Below, piece after piece: positions 37,874 to 46,829 of a DNA stretch of 64,000 nt. Positions within the stretch are counted from its first letter, which is position 1. Every line of letters begins with the position of its first letter. This DNA is from Methylotuvimicrobium buryatense 5G (GTDB lineage: Bacteria > Pseudomonadota > Gammaproteobacteria > Methylococcales > Methylomonadaceae), in NCBI RefSeq assembly GCF_000341735.1, contig NZ_KB455575.1:4433581-4497580 (forward strand), read 5' to 3'. Made by a program: the position numbers and the translations under genes. The notes under the pieces are model-generated. The model did no database searches. It was given only the letters and a program-made list of their open reading frames with translations, and had not been told where the DNA came from.

Positions 37874-38221
37874 TCAAGGCTTTTTTTTATGATAACGGAC
37901 ATAAAGGCTTGCGCCGACAAACAGCATTAAACTGAAGGTAACTTCCAGTAACGCATAAGGCCTTTGTAATGGATTGGCATAAGCTTCGACCGATCCATGG
38001 ATAAAATAAAGTAGGCTAATATAGGCTGCCCAGGCACAGCTTCTCGCTTTACCCGCGAGCAAACCGCGCATCGGCAATAATAACGGCGAAACGCTCAGCA
38101 GCAATACCAATGCGGTAGGCAGTTGATCCGGCGGCGTCAACACGGTAGGCCAGGCCATCAACAAACTAAACAGCCCGAAAAAACCGGCTAAGGCGATGCG
38201 GTGATAATGTTTTGCAGTCAT
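37874..38221 (-). CDS. DUF2069 inner membrane protein
   Basis: A 115-residue protein with about four membrane segments (FFGLFSLLMAWPTVL, ALVLLLSVSPLLLPM, WAAYISLLYFIHGSVEAYA, LEVTFSLMLFVGASLYVRY), matching DUF2069 in size and pattern. Function unknown. In gammaproteobacteria it is commonly next to hda and arsC-like genes, as here. Confidence 0.85.
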   Translation of the reverse strand: MTAKHYHRIALAGFFGLFSLLMAWPTVLTPPDQLPTALVLLLSVSPLLLPMRGLLAGKARSCAWAAYISLLYFIHGSVEAYANPLQRPYALLEVTFSLMLFVGASLYVRYHKKKP

Positions 38222-38268
38222 GGGCCGGTCTTAAGTTATTAGTGTGAGCCGTGTCGAGCCGGAACAAG

Positions 38269-38616
38269 TTATAAAATTTCCAGAACGTGTTCGGGAGGAC
38301 GTCCGATAGCCGCTTTGCCGTTGGCTAGCACGATCGGTCGTTCGATCAATTTAGGCGTTGCAACCATGCCGGCTATCAAGGCTTGTCGGTCCAGAGAAGG
38401 ATCGTCCATGCCGGTTTCTTTATACTCGCTTTCGTTCTTACGCATCAAATCGCGCGGCTCGATGCCAAGCAGATTGAGGATTTCGTTCAACTCATCGGCG
38501 GTAGGCGGGGTTTTCAAGTATTCGATGATTTCGATATCGAGATCTTTGCCTTGCAGGAGTTGCAAGGTTTGACGCGATTTGCTGCAACGGGGATTGTGAT
38601 AAATTTTTACGTTCAT
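38269..38616 (-). CDS. ArsC/Spx-family thioredoxin-fold protein (YfgD-like)
   Basis: A 115-residue protein starting VKIYHNPRCSKSRQTLQLL, in which the Cys of NPRCSKSR corresponds to the catalytic Cys of glutaredoxin-dependent arsenate reductase. LIERPIVLANGKAAIGRPPEHVLEIL is the C-terminal family signature. Its neighbours (DUF2069, hda) suggest a housekeeping YfgD-type protein rather than part of an arsenic operon, so arsenate reduction is unproven. Confidence 0.88.
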   Translation of the reverse strand: MNVKIYHNPRCSKSRQTLQLLQGKDLDIEIIEYLKTPPTADELNEILNLLGIEPRDLMRKNESEYKETGMDDPSLDRQALIAGMVATPKLIERPIVLANGKAAIGRPPEHVLEIL

Positions 38617-38811
38617 CGTGTTTTGGCTATGGTCAAATTGTAAAACGTTATAATAACATCATTTATGCGGGCGGCAGATGGCAAACGAAGCGCCTACTTA
38701 AAGAGGTCCCTTAATTTTTTAAAGACTAGGGCTCGCGGCTTTATGGTTTGGGTTTCCTGTAATCTATTACTCCCTTTATACTCAAAAAATAGTTAACCTT
38801 ATGAAGGTATG

Positions 38812-38960
38812 GGGTGTGGCTAGCGAGGATGTAGGCAGCAGGGCAGATTTTTGCTCCTGCAAAATCTGCATTCACGCCATCCCTAGCTTTCGATTGCTGC
38901 CGTCAAGCCCCCATGGATGGGTTCACGGCGGTCCTCGATAGATACATCCCATACCGTTTA
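38812..38960. repeat. Dispersed miniature repeat, copy A
   Basis: Imperfect inverted ends (GGTATGGGGTGT and ACATCCCATACC) enclose the core GCAGATTTTTGCTCCTGC-AAAATCTGC, which recurs at 41869, near 46615 and near 55425. The core forms a 9-bp stem. The 38617-39038 gap shows no gene. Confidence 0.65.
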
Positions 38961-39038
38961 TCCTTAGACGGTTTTTCGATCAAAAGGGAGTAGCCGTTTC
39001 GGCATTTTTTAACGTACTTAGGACAAAAAGGTAAGTCA

Positions 39039-39911
39039 TTGAATACTCAAACTATCGTCGACAGGGCAAAACTTTATTGGCGCCTAGCCCGATTCGACCG
39101 CCCAATCGGTATATTGATACTCTTATGGCCCACGCTGTGGGCGCTTTGGTTGGCCTCCGGCGGTTCGCCGAGTTTGAAAATTTTGACCGTTTTCGTGTTA
39201 GGTGTCATTTTGATGCGAGCGGCCGGTTGCGTTATCAATGACTATGCCGATCGCGAATTCGACCCGCATGTCGAGCGCACCAAACAGCGCCCGATCGCTA
39301 CCGGAGAGGTGCGGCCGAAGGAGGCATTGGTGCTCTTCGCCGTCTTGAGCCTAATCGCGTTCGGTTTGGTTTTATTGCTGAATACGATGACGATTGTACT
39401 GTCTATTGGCGGTGCCATTTTAGCTGCCGGCTACCCGTTTATGAAACGTTATACCCATTTGCCGCAAGCCTTTTTGGGCATGGCTTTCGGTTGGGCCGTA
39501 CCGATGGCTTATGCCGCCGAAACACAAAGCTTGCCCTTGGTTTCATGGTTGCTGTATTTGGCGGTAATTTTATGGGCTTTGGTTTACGACACAATGTATG
39601 CGATGGTCGATAAGGACGACGATTTAAAAATCGGCGTCAAGTCGACCGCGATATTATTCGGCGATAGGGATAGAGAAATTATTGCCGGCTTGCAGGTCGT
39701 AATTTTAACGTTACTAATCATTGTCGGGCGAATGGAACAAATGGGGTGGATTTACTATGCAGGGCTAACCGCCGCCGCCGGGTTTTCGGCTTATCAGCAG
39801 AAGCTGATTTATCATCGCGAAAAAGCCGATTGCTTCAAAGCGTTTCTCAATAATAATTGGTTCGGTCTGGCTGTGTTTACAGGGATCGTTGTCGATTATT
39901 TAATAGGCTAA
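39039..39911 (+). CDS. ubiA: 4-hydroxybenzoate polyprenyltransferase UbiA
   Basis: A 290-residue integral membrane enzyme that joins the polyprenyl chain to 4-hydroxybenzoate in ubiquinone synthesis. The two Asp-rich motifs are [23 protein letters not shown] (about 67-89) and [22 protein letters not shown] (about 183-204). Eight or more hydrophobic segments are present. It begins with TTG 39039 after AAAAGGTAAG; no better start exists before [17 protein letters not shown]. The next gene follows by 3 bp. Confidence 0.95.
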   Translation: MNTQTIVDRAKLYWRLARFDRPIGILILLWPTLWALWLASGGSPSLKILTVFVLGVILMRAAGCVINDYADREFDPHVERTKQRPIATGEVRPKEALVLFAVLSLIAFGLVLLLNTMTIVLSIGGAILAAGYPFMKRYTHLPQAFLGMAFGWAVPMAYAAETQSLPLVSWLLYLAVILWALVYDTMYAMVDKDDDLKIGVKSTAILFGDRDREIIAGLQVVILTLLIIVGRMEQMGWIYYAGLTAAAGFSAYQQKLIYHREKADCFKAFLNNNWFGLAVFTGIVVDYLIG

Positions 39912-39914
39912 CCG

Positions 39915-40742
39915 GTGCTTAAGACAGTGGATTCAGTCTTTTATTGGGTGTCGAAACTGGTTTGGGGCTTATTTGCTCCGGATCATTTGTTGTTGATTTT
40001 ACTGACTCTGGTTTGCGGGTTGTTTTGGTCAGGCTACCAACAAATAGCGCTTTATGGATTCAGTGCCTTGGTTTTATTATGCTGGGTGATCGCTTTATTG
40101 CCGGTCGGTAGTTGGTTGCTGCTTCCTTTGGAAACGAAATTTCCGGCGAACCCGCCGCTGCCTGAGCAATTGGACGGCATTATCATGTTAGCCGGCGCAG
40201 AAAAAATCGACGCCAGCTATGCTTGGCAGCAGGTTGAGCTAAAAGCCTATTCGGAACGTGCACTGAGCTTCATGCAGATGGCTAGAAAATATCCTGACGC
40301 AAGATTAGTCTTTACCGGCGGATTGGGTAGTAAGCTGGATAAGCAATTTCAGGAAGCCGATGTGGCCGCCCTGCTCTTCGAACAACAAGGTTTCGATATC
40401 GGGACAATTCAATTCGAACGGCGCTCAAGAAACACCTACGAAAATGCCTTGCTGGGCAAAGAATTGGTTAGGCCCGAAAAAGGCGAAAAATGGTTATTAA
40501 TCACCAGTGCTTCGCATATGCCAAGAGCAGTAGGCGTATTTTGTCGGGTCGGTTGGCCGGTCATTCCGTATCCGGTCGACCACTGGACGGTGCCGGGCGA
40601 GTCGACAAGTCTCGGTTTTGCGTTCGGAGAAAATTTAGAGCAATTGACTTATGCCGTCCGAGAATGGCTGGGATTGGCCGCCTATCATATCACCGGTAAA
40701 ACAAGTGCTTGGGTGCCGGATACTTGTTCAAATGAGCCATAA
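39915..40742 (+). CDS. ElyC/SanA/YdcF-family (DUF218) envelope protein
   Basis: A 275-residue protein with two N-terminal membrane segments (LLLILLTLVCGLFW, LYGFSALVLLCWVIALLP) and a periplasmic DUF218 domain (about 87-245): DGIIMLAGAEK, ARLVFTGGLGSKLD, FERRSRNTYENALLGKEL and LLITSASHMPRAVGVFCRVGW. E. coli ElyC of this type is needed for envelope integrity at low temperature. It starts at GTG 39915. Confidence 0.85.
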   Translation: MLKTVDSVFYWVSKLVWGLFAPDHLLLILLTLVCGLFWSGYQQIALYGFSALVLLCWVIALLPVGSWLLLPLETKFPANPPLPEQLDGIIMLAGAEKIDASYAWQQVELKAYSERALSFMQMARKYPDARLVFTGGLGSKLDKQFQEADVAALLFEQQGFDIGTIQFERRSRNTYENALLGKELVRPEKGEKWLLITSASHMPRAVGVFCRVGWPVIPYPVDHWTVPGESTSLGFAFGENLEQLTYAVREWLGLAAYHITGKTSAWVPDTCSNEP

Positions 40743-40766
40743 CTAATAAAGAAAATAAAAAAATAC

Positions 40767-40794
40767 TTGCAGCGAAAAATATGTTCTGTATAAT
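40767..40794 (+). promoter_or_regulatory. Sigma70 promoter of tRNA-Thr
   Basis: TTGCAG (40767-40772), a 16-bp spacer and TATAAT (40789-40794) lie 12 bp before the mature tRNA 5' end. Confidence 0.65.
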
Positions 40795-40806
40795 TTCGGC
40801 TTCTTC

Positions 40807-40882
40807 GCTGGTGTAGCTCAGTTGGTAGAGCAGCTGATTTGTAATCAGCCGGTCGCGGGTTCGAGTCCCATCACCAGCTCCA
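40807..40882 (+). tRNA. tRNA-Thr (anticodon TGT)
   Basis: A 76-nt cloverleaf: acceptor GCTGGTG/CACCAGC, D arm with AGTTGGTAGA, anticodon stem CTGAT/ATCAG around TTGTA giving anticodon TGT, T arm with GGTTCGAGTCC, discriminator T and an encoded CCA. Confidence 0.95.
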
Positions 40883-40890
40883 ACAAATTT

Positions 40891-40919
40891 AAAGGCTTGC
40901 AGAAATGCAGGCCTTTTTT
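40891..40919 (+). terminator. Terminator after tRNA-Thr
   Basis: AAAGGCTTGCA pairs imperfectly with TGCAGGCCTTT and is followed by T residues. Confidence 0.75.
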
Positions 40920-41039
40920 GTTTGTGCCTGGGTTTGGATTCAGAGAGAACCTCGCGGAATAGGCGAGGCGCATTTTCGGCAAAAAGAAAGTCATATCAAC
41001 TTTAACTGTTTTGTTCGAAATATAAGCTGTTGTTCCATA

Positions 41040-41276
41040 TTACTTTTTATTTTCTCTCAAAGGGTTTCCCAAGGTTATCGGCGGTAATTTGGTGACGGCA
41101 ATGTTTCCGTCGACTTTAATAGGGTTGTCGATGCCGACTTGAATAGGTTTATCGATTACAAGCGTAATAGGTTTATCAGTTATCAAATTCACATTGAGTG
41201 GACAACCTGTTAAGGTCAAGGCCAACAAAATAAGCGTCGATTTTGCTGTAAAAGAGAGTTGAAGAAACGTATTCAT
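41040..41276 (-). CDS. Small lipoprotein
   Basis: A 78-residue protein with a type II signal peptide: a positively charged start, a hydrophobic stretch STLILLALTLTGC and lipobox LTGC with Cys25. The mature part is built of short repeats (KPITLVIDKPIQVGIDNPIKVDG). I do not recognise a characterised family; YnbE-type lipoproteins are the nearest pattern. TGAAGAAGGAT precedes the ATG. Confidence 0.75.
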   Translation of the reverse strand: MNTFLQLSFTAKSTLILLALTLTGCPLNVNLITDKPITLVIDKPIQVGIDNPIKVDGNIAVTKLPPITLGNPLRENKK

Positions 41277-41500
41277 ATGAATTATCCTTCTTACTAGAAA
41301 AGTTAAGATACCGTATCTAACAAATATTCTATTTTAGGAACCGAATCGCTGAAAAAATATATAACAGCTAAAGTCTTGACCGAAGTGGGTGAACAAACAC
41401 CAATGTTCACAAGCATTTCAGCCTTGGCAGGCGGTTTGGGGTCTGCCGATTTGCCGCGAGATGCCAGTTTTTAATTCGGTTTTTAAACGATTCAAGCTTG

Positions 41501-41644
41501 CTATCTAAAGAATAAAAACCATAAAATCACACAAACCCCTGCTGGAACACCGAGCATCCATAATAGCAATGGTGGCAATACCCTTCCTTCTACCTGGTGA
41601 CTAAAAGTCATAGCCTTATCTTTTAATTGAATTAATTTTTTCAT
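41501..41644 (-). CDS. 47-residue single-span membrane protein
   Basis: The frame from ATG 41644 has a proper ribosome binding site (TTGGAGAAAGCC) and encodes 47 residues: a charged N-terminal helix (MKKLIQLKDKAMTFSHQVEG) and one membrane segment (LLLWMLGVPAGVCVILWFLFF) ending in Arg. Small size, clean start and typical membrane-peptide composition support a real gene. Function unknown. Confidence 0.7.
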   Translation of the reverse strand: MKKLIQLKDKAMTFSHQVEGRVLPPLLLWMLGVPAGVCVILWFLFFR

Positions 41645-41829
41645 GGCTTTCTCCAAAAATTGATGTTTTGAAATATTGATGACAATTTTTTATTTGTCTA
41701 TGCGCCGATGGTCATAAACAGCACCACGAATTGTGATACCAGTCATTTACTGTGAAAGTTCGTAGATGTAGACTCTTTATCTAATTTTTCGATATACAAA
41801 AGCTCAGCAACGAAAATGCCGATTCCGAA

Positions 41830-41983
41830 GAGGGTGCGGTTGCCCGATCGACAGGCGTCGGCGGCAGGGCAGATTTTTGCTCCTGCAAAATCTGCATTCA
41901 TGCCATCCATGGCAATCAGTCGCCGCCGTCGAGCATAGATGGGCGTATTTACGGCGTCCTGTCGGGCGAGTGACCGCACCCTC
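41830..41983. repeat. Dispersed miniature repeat, copy B
   Basis: A 154-bp unit with inverted ends GAGGGTGCGGT (41830-41840) and ACCGCACCCTC (41973-41983), containing the same core hairpin as copy A. No gene is visible in 41645-42520; 41984-42520 shows nothing I can identify. Confidence 0.7.
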
Positions 41984-42520
41984 CCTACGCCCCGAACTTT
42001 CATTTGCCGGGGCGATGGCGAGGTCTTCATGATCGTTACTTTATAATGATATGCACCAAAAAGCTGCCGGTCTGTACGGTATCGAACCTAATCCAACAAG
42101 AGTTTCTCTCTGCTCAAGTCGAAGAATTTCTCATAATGCGACTCCGTAAAAAGCAATGAAGTGAAAACCGGCTTCAGTTTCCGCAAAGCCATCATCATGC
42201 ACATGATCGAGATAGCCCCCAATTTTCCAAGGGTAGGTTACTGACAAATACTGTACTTTTATTGATACTCACTGACTGTCCGCAGATGGCCGAATGAGTC
42301 ATGTCGCCAATGACTGCTTGTAGACCTCTAGTTCACAGAATCTGGATTTGACTGACTGGCCGGTTTGGAGAAGCGCGAGTGCCAATAATGGGTCGATAAC
42401 GGAAAATCGATTTATCGATGGTACTGCCGCGCAGGATTAGCAGTTTATTTTTATACATCCACAAAAAATAAAAAAAATGAATTATCGTAAAAAAATACTG
42501 CACACCCTGCAGAGCGGTGA

Positions 42521-42999
42521 TTAAATTATTTTTTCAACCCGATATTTTTTCCTCGTCCCGGAAGTGTCGGCGATCGTCAATTGATATCCGGATTCAATTC
42601 TGTCGATGTATTTCATTAGAAATTGGCCCAGTCGCGGCCGGTTAATGCCACTAGAGCTCTCGGGCACATCAAATAGCGCCTGAAAAAGTGGTTCGCATGA
42701 TGTGGTTGCATATTTGACCAGTTGATTGACCGTTACGCACTCCTTGCCAATTGCGTCGTGCCAACATTCGAGGACCCCCGCCAATTCGGACCGGATGAGG
42801 TCGATGGTATCCCACCGGCATAGACCGGCGAATGAATCATCTAAACCGGCCCAAACAATTGCACTGCGAATCCAATCCGACCACGATTCAAACGATCCAA
42901 ATGGCATTAAATTTTGTCGGGGACGTCCCACGATATCGTATGCGCGCAACACGGTTAGCGCCGCAACAGCCAGATTTACAAGGTTTTTTTCGATATATA
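42521..42999 (-). pseudogene. C-terminal fragment of a phage/plasmid primase-helicase-like protein
   Basis: The minus-strand frame reads NLVNLAVAALTVLRAYDIVGRP, then FGSFESWSDWIRSAIVWAGL and a C-terminal DNA-binding-like end. The pattern LTxLRAYxxAGRP...SxExWSxLVRxALVW is found near the C-terminus of primase/helicase-like proteins of phages and plasmids. The frame is open upstream to about 42999, where a miniature element (42996-43156) interrupts it; nothing beyond that element continues the protein. TTG 42952 is unlikely to be a true start. Confidence 0.6.
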
Positions 43000-43156
43000 C
43001 CTATCGCACTTCAAATTTCGGCATTAGCGTATGGAGGCGTCGGGGTGTTCGGCAAAGGCTTTGCCAGCATGGAGCTGGCATAGAGCCTACATGGGCGTAT
43101 TCACGGCGTCCTTTGACGGGCATCCCGGCGCCGAATTTTGATCTGCGATGAGTATA
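42996..43156. mobile_element. Miniature element type E, full copy 1
   Basis: A 161-bp element with imperfect inverted ends. The left end starts TATACCTATCGCACTTCAAA and the right end, reversed, starts TATACTCATCGCAGATCAAA; both run into TTCGGC. It has no coding capacity. Its left end cuts the primase-like gene. A second, longer copy lies at 46200-46758 and a single end at 55544-55570. Confidence 0.75.
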
Positions 43157-43238
43157 ATCTGCCAGAGGTCCGAAGCCGAAGCCTGATATATAATACCGAA
43201 GCACCATTACTTTTCCTTGAATACCGCTGGATTTACCC

Positions 43239-43523
43239 AATGTTCGTGTCGAGAAATACGAACAAGCCTTAACGCAATGGCTGGGGCGATTCAAGGCATT
43301 GGGCTTTGAATGTTTTGCGCCTTTTATCACCACGTTGGATAACTGGCGGGATAAGATCACCAACTATTTTATTGGACGCGAAACCAGCGGCTTTGTCGAA
43401 GGGCTGAACATTAAAATCAAAGTGATCAAGCGCCGCTGCTATGGCATTTATAACCTGGGTCGATTATTCCAGCATATTTGGCTGGATGTACAGGGATGCC
43501 GAATCTTGTTTGCGAAACACTAG
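43239..43523 (+). pseudogene. ISL3-like transposase, C-terminal fragment
   Basis: About 94 residues from NVRVEKYEQALTQWLGRFKA to ILFAKH, with the ISL3-type end ITNYFIGRETSGFVEGLNIK and IKVIKRRCYGIYNLGRLFQH, which contains the catalytic Glu (FVEG). There is no start codon before the homology, and the two catalytic Asp regions are missing, so it is a remnant. Confidence 0.7.
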
Positions 43524-43689
43524 ATATAGAGGTTACCACTGGAAATCCGGAAGAGCCAAAGTCTTAGCAACATGGAAATTTCAAAATACAAATACGAAGG
43601 CATTAAGTTACCCTTTATTTGAATCACTGAGCCAAAAAGCCTTCGCCGGTGAACTTTAGCGATGCATGAAAGGCATTATAAGACCACAA

Positions 43690-43765
43690 AGGACACAGTG
43701 AGCACAGAGTGTGGAAGAACATAAATCTCTGTGTACTCTGTGCTCTCTGTGGTTAAAAAACAATA
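43690..43765. repeat. Imperfect inverted repeat before rmuC
   Basis: ACCACAAAGGACACAG and CTCTGTGCTCTCTGTGGT form a long imperfect hairpin. A related unit lies at 59878-59930. It sits directly before rmuC and may influence its transcript. Confidence 0.55.
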
Positions 43766-43781
43766 ACAATAAGGAAAAAAC

Positions 43782-45584
43782 ATGCTTGATCCCCTTCTAC
43801 TGAGCGGCGCGGCTGCCGTATTTTTGTCGTTAATCACGTTGCTGTTGATCTTGGTGCTACGCAAGGTCAGTGTCTTATCGCGTTCGAACTCCGAACAAAT
43901 CCGGCTTGAATTGATACAGCTTCTGGAAAGAAACGAGGAAGCGTTGAAAGACGGCTTGAGCGAATCACGCAAGGAACTGCGCGAGGTGAGCACTGAAAAC
44001 CGGCGCGAAATGAGCGAATTGTTCAAGGATTTTCAGGATACCTTATTGAAAAGGGTCGTTGAAAACGGCAGTGAACAAAATCGGCAGTTAGGTAGTTTCA
44101 AAGATGCATTAAATGCCTTATCGGAAAAGCTGATCACCAACTCCAATGACTTCAAGCAAAGCGTCAGCGCGTCATTTCTGGCTTCCAGCGAGTCGTTGAA
44201 CAAAAAACAAGATGAATTTAGGGAAAAAACGCTGGAAAAATTGGACGCTTTTGAAGAAAGCATCAAGACCGATGCGAAAGAGAACCGTCAAGAACTCAAT
44301 GCCGGCTTAAAGTCGTTCGAGGAAAAGTCCGCGCAATCGATCCAACAGTTAAGCGAACAACTGCAGGCGCGGTTTTCCGAGTTCAATAAACAGCAGGAGT
44401 CCTTCGGAGAGAAAACCATCGGCCGATTGAACGGATTTCAAGAAGGCATTCAAAACGACGCAAAAGACAATCGCAAAGAGCTCAAAGAGGCCTTGAAATC
44501 GTTCGAAGACAAATTCGGCGAAGGCCTCAAGGATTTCAACGAACAGCTTCGCTTACGCTTTGCCGACCTGAATAAACAACAACAAGAATCCGCGCAACAG
44601 GCCAAAACCAGCATCGCGGAAATCAGAGAAACGATCGAAAAACAACTGAAATCGATCCGCGAAGACAACACGACGCAGTTGAATGAGATGCGCAGAACCG
44701 TCGATGAGAAACTGCATGAAACACTGGAAAAACGCCTGGGCGAATCCTTCAAGCATGTCAGCGACCGTTTGGAGCAAGTTCATAAGGGGCTGGGCGAAAT
44801 GCAGAATCTGGCCGTCGGCGTCGGCGACCTGAAAAAAGTGCTGTCGAACGTCAAAACGCGCGGCATTTTGGGCGAATATCAATTGGGCAACATACTCGAA
44901 CAAATTTTGTCGCCGGATCAATACGACATCAATGTCGCGACCAAAAAAGGCAGTCAAGCCAACGTCGAATATGCCGTCAAATTGCCCGGCAAGGCCGACG
45001 ACAAGACGGTCTGGTTGCCGATCGACTCCAAGTTTCCGTTGGAAAGCTATCAATCTTTGTTACTCGCTTTCGAGGAAGGCGATACGGTCAAGATTAACTT
45101 GGCGCAAAAGCAACTACTGAACGCGGTCGAGAGCTTCGCCAAGGATATCAGCAGTAAATATATCGACCCGCCGAATACCACCGATTTCGCGATTATGTTC
45201 CTGCCGGTGGAAAGTCTTTATGCCGAAATTCTACGGCACCCTGAACTATTTGAAAAACTGCAACGGACCTACCGAATCACGATTACCGGCCCGACCACGC
45301 TATCGGCCTTATTGAACAGTCTGCACATGGGCTTTAGAACCCTGGCCGTACAAAAACGCAGCAGTGAAGTGTGGAAGGTGTTGGCGGAGGTGAAGACCGA
45401 ATTTTTGAAATATGCCGATCAATTGGAAAAGGTGAAGAAGCATCTGCACACCGCCTCCAATTCATTGGAAACCTTGCAAACCACGCGGGCCAACGCGATG
45501 GAAAGAAAACTACGCAACGTGGAGACGTTGGAGATAGATCAGGATGTCGAAACACTTGTATTGATTGGAAACGATTCAGAATAA
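43782..45584 (+). CDS. rmuC: DNA recombination protein RmuC
   Basis: A 600-residue protein anchored by one N-terminal membrane segment (AAVFLSLITLLLILVLR, about 8-24). Residues 30-340 are a long coiled coil with internal repeats (SFEEKSAQSIQQL, SFEDKFGEGLKDF). The C-terminal RmuC domain has GVGDLKKVLSNVKTRGILGEYQL, LPIDSKFPLESY and ITGPTTLSALLNSL, with a PD-(D/E)xK-like pattern. RmuC limits inversions at short inverted repeats, notable in a window full of such repeats. Confidence 0.94.
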   Translation: MLDPLLLSGAAAVFLSLITLLLILVLRKVSVLSRSNSEQIRLELIQLLERNEEALKDGLSESRKELREVSTENRREMSELFKDFQDTLLKRVVENGSEQNRQLGSFKDALNALSEKLITNSNDFKQSVSASFLASSESLNKKQDEFREKTLEKLDAFEESIKTDAKENRQELNAGLKSFEEKSAQSIQQLSEQLQARFSEFNKQQESFGEKTIGRLNGFQEGIQNDAKDNRKELKEALKSFEDKFGEGLKDFNEQLRLRFADLNKQQQESAQQAKTSIAEIRETIEKQLKSIREDNTTQLNEMRRTVDEKLHETLEKRLGESFKHVSDRLEQVHKGLGEMQNLAVGVGDLKKVLSNVKTRGILGEYQLGNILEQILSPDQYDINVATKKGSQANVEYAVKLPGKADDKTVWLPIDSKFPLESYQSLLLAFEEGDTVKINLAQKQLLNAVESFAKDISSKYIDPPNTTDFAIMFLPVESLYAEILRHPELFEKLQRTYRITITGPTTLSALLNSLHMGFRTLAVQKRSSEVWKVLAEVKTEFLKYADQLEKVKKHLHTASNSLETLQTTRANAMERKLRNVETLEIDQDVETLVLIGNDSE

Positions 45585-45626
45585 AGGATACCTTAGAAAT
45601 GAATAAAACTACTTTTTAACGGTGGT

Positions 45627-45935
45627 ATGACTGAAGGTGAAGGTTTAAGTGCTTTTTTTGTGCTGTTACTTTTGATTATTGCGGGTTTGTTTTTTGGATA
45701 TGCGGTTTATGGCTATTTTTCCGCAGCTAAAAAGATTCGGTTCTATAAAGACTTGTTGGCAAATGTCGATCAAAATGAGTTGGCAGGTAAGCAAAGAGAT
45801 ATACGCAATAAAGCATTGGAACATCAGCCAGGCGACAACATCACGCCGGCACGGAAAATTCTTTGTAGCGCTGAGTTGAAAGACAAGTCGCTGAGAGCGG
45901 TCAATTTGTTCTGGATGTTGGCGCCATCCTGGTAA
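45627..45935 (+). CDS. Small membrane protein of unknown function
   Basis: A 102-residue protein with one N-terminal membrane segment (AFFVLLLLIIAGLFFGYAVYGYF, about 9-31) and a soluble, charged tail (KIRFYKDLLANVDQNELAGK). I do not recognise a family. It follows rmuC by 42 bp and may share its transcript. Confidence 0.55.
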   Translation: MTEGEGLSAFFVLLLLIIAGLFFGYAVYGYFSAAKKIRFYKDLLANVDQNELAGKQRDIRNKALEHQPGDNITPARKILCSAELKDKSLRAVNLFWMLAPSW

Positions 45936-46316
45936 AAAGGCACGAAAAACAGCAAAACGCCCCTTTCAAAACGGACCGCTCACGGCCAAAGCTGCCAACC
46001 AGGGGTATTATTTCTCACATAACCCAACAGCTGCTATCAATTCTAAACCAGCCATCCATTTATTGATCCAATCCAAGCGTTCCTACAGATTTCCATCAAG
46101 ATCTTCTTACATGTGTCTACAAGGCATAGATTTAAAATGATATCGCCTGTTAGTTGTTCAAAATCTGATTCGTTCATTGTCGCTGTAAAAGGGTTTAGAT
46201 ATACCTTTCGCACTTCAAATTTCGGCAGTGCCCGAGGAGGCGCCGGGGTGTCCGACAAAGGCTTTGCCAGCATGGAGCTGGCTAGAGCCTACATGGACGT
46301 ATTCACGGCTTCCTTA

Positions 46317-46707
46317 CAGCAATTCCCAGTTTGAGCAGTTTCGCCGATCTTAGGGTGTGGGGTATGCCTGTCGAGGAACGCCGTAAATCCACATAAGCGC
46401 CAACTTAAGGAAGGAACTCGTCATTCCGCCAGGGATTGGCGGAATCCAGGGCCACGGATGGCAATGCGTAGCACCACATCCTATCGACAACCCATACCGA
46501 TATGACGAATAAAGCCATAAACGCACCATAGAATAGGCACTAAGTTGGCGCTTATGCCGTAAACCCATCCATGGGGGCTTGGCGGCAGCTCGAACGCCAA
46601 GGATGGCGTGAATGCAGATTTTGCAGGAGCAAAAATCTGCCCCTGCTGCCGACATCCTCGCCAAGCATACCCCACACCCTTTTTGATCTCCAAATTGGGA
46701 ATTGCTG
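46317..46707. mobile_element. Miniature element type D, copy 1, nested in type E
   Basis: It begins CAGCAATTCCCAGTTTG and ends in the reverse of CAGCAATTCCCAATTTG. The 9 bases on either side, GCTTCCTTA and GCGTCCTTT, match at 7 positions and look like a decayed target duplication. The core hairpin shared with copies A and B is included. It is itself interrupted at 46388-46556. Confidence 0.75.
46388..46556. mobile_element. Miniature element with CATAAGCGCCAACTTA ends, nested in type D
   Basis: Perfect 16-bp inverted ends CATAAGCGCCAACTTA (46392-46407) and TAAGTTGGCGCTTATG (46541-46556). The 7-bp direct repeat CCGTAAA stands on both sides (46381-46387 and 46557-46563); the other type D copy at 55275-55502 has the uninterrupted sequence GAACGCCGTAAACCCATCC and so serves as the empty site. 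A partial copy lies at 31575-31698. Confidence 0.8.
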
Positions 46708-46829
46708 GCGTCCTTTGGCGGACACCCCTGTGCCGAATTTTGATCTACGATGGGTATACATAGCGTAATTGCCTCAAGTTTCCAGTTACATCGAAAGCTC
46801 CTTTTTGGATAATTTTTCGTAACTTGAAG

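Larger units (their letters stand above)
46200..46758. mobile_element. Miniature element type E, copy 2, carrying two nested elements
   Basis: The outer ends (TATACCTTTCGCACTTCAAA at 46200; the reversed right end at 46758 starts TATACCCATCGTAGATCAAA) match the 42996-43156 element. Relative to that copy, 391 bp of other repeat DNA (46317-46707) has been inserted inside. The 45936-46199 stretch holds no gene I can identify. Confidence 0.75.

Noticed and set aside
38269-38616. Arsenic resistance operon
   Set aside because: Only a YfgD-like ArsC-family gene is present; no arsR, arsB or acr3 is nearby.
41743-42030. 95-residue minus-strand reading frame
   Set aside because: It lies within the dispersed miniature repeat copy B and its translation is repeat-derived; no ribosome binding site or family pattern.
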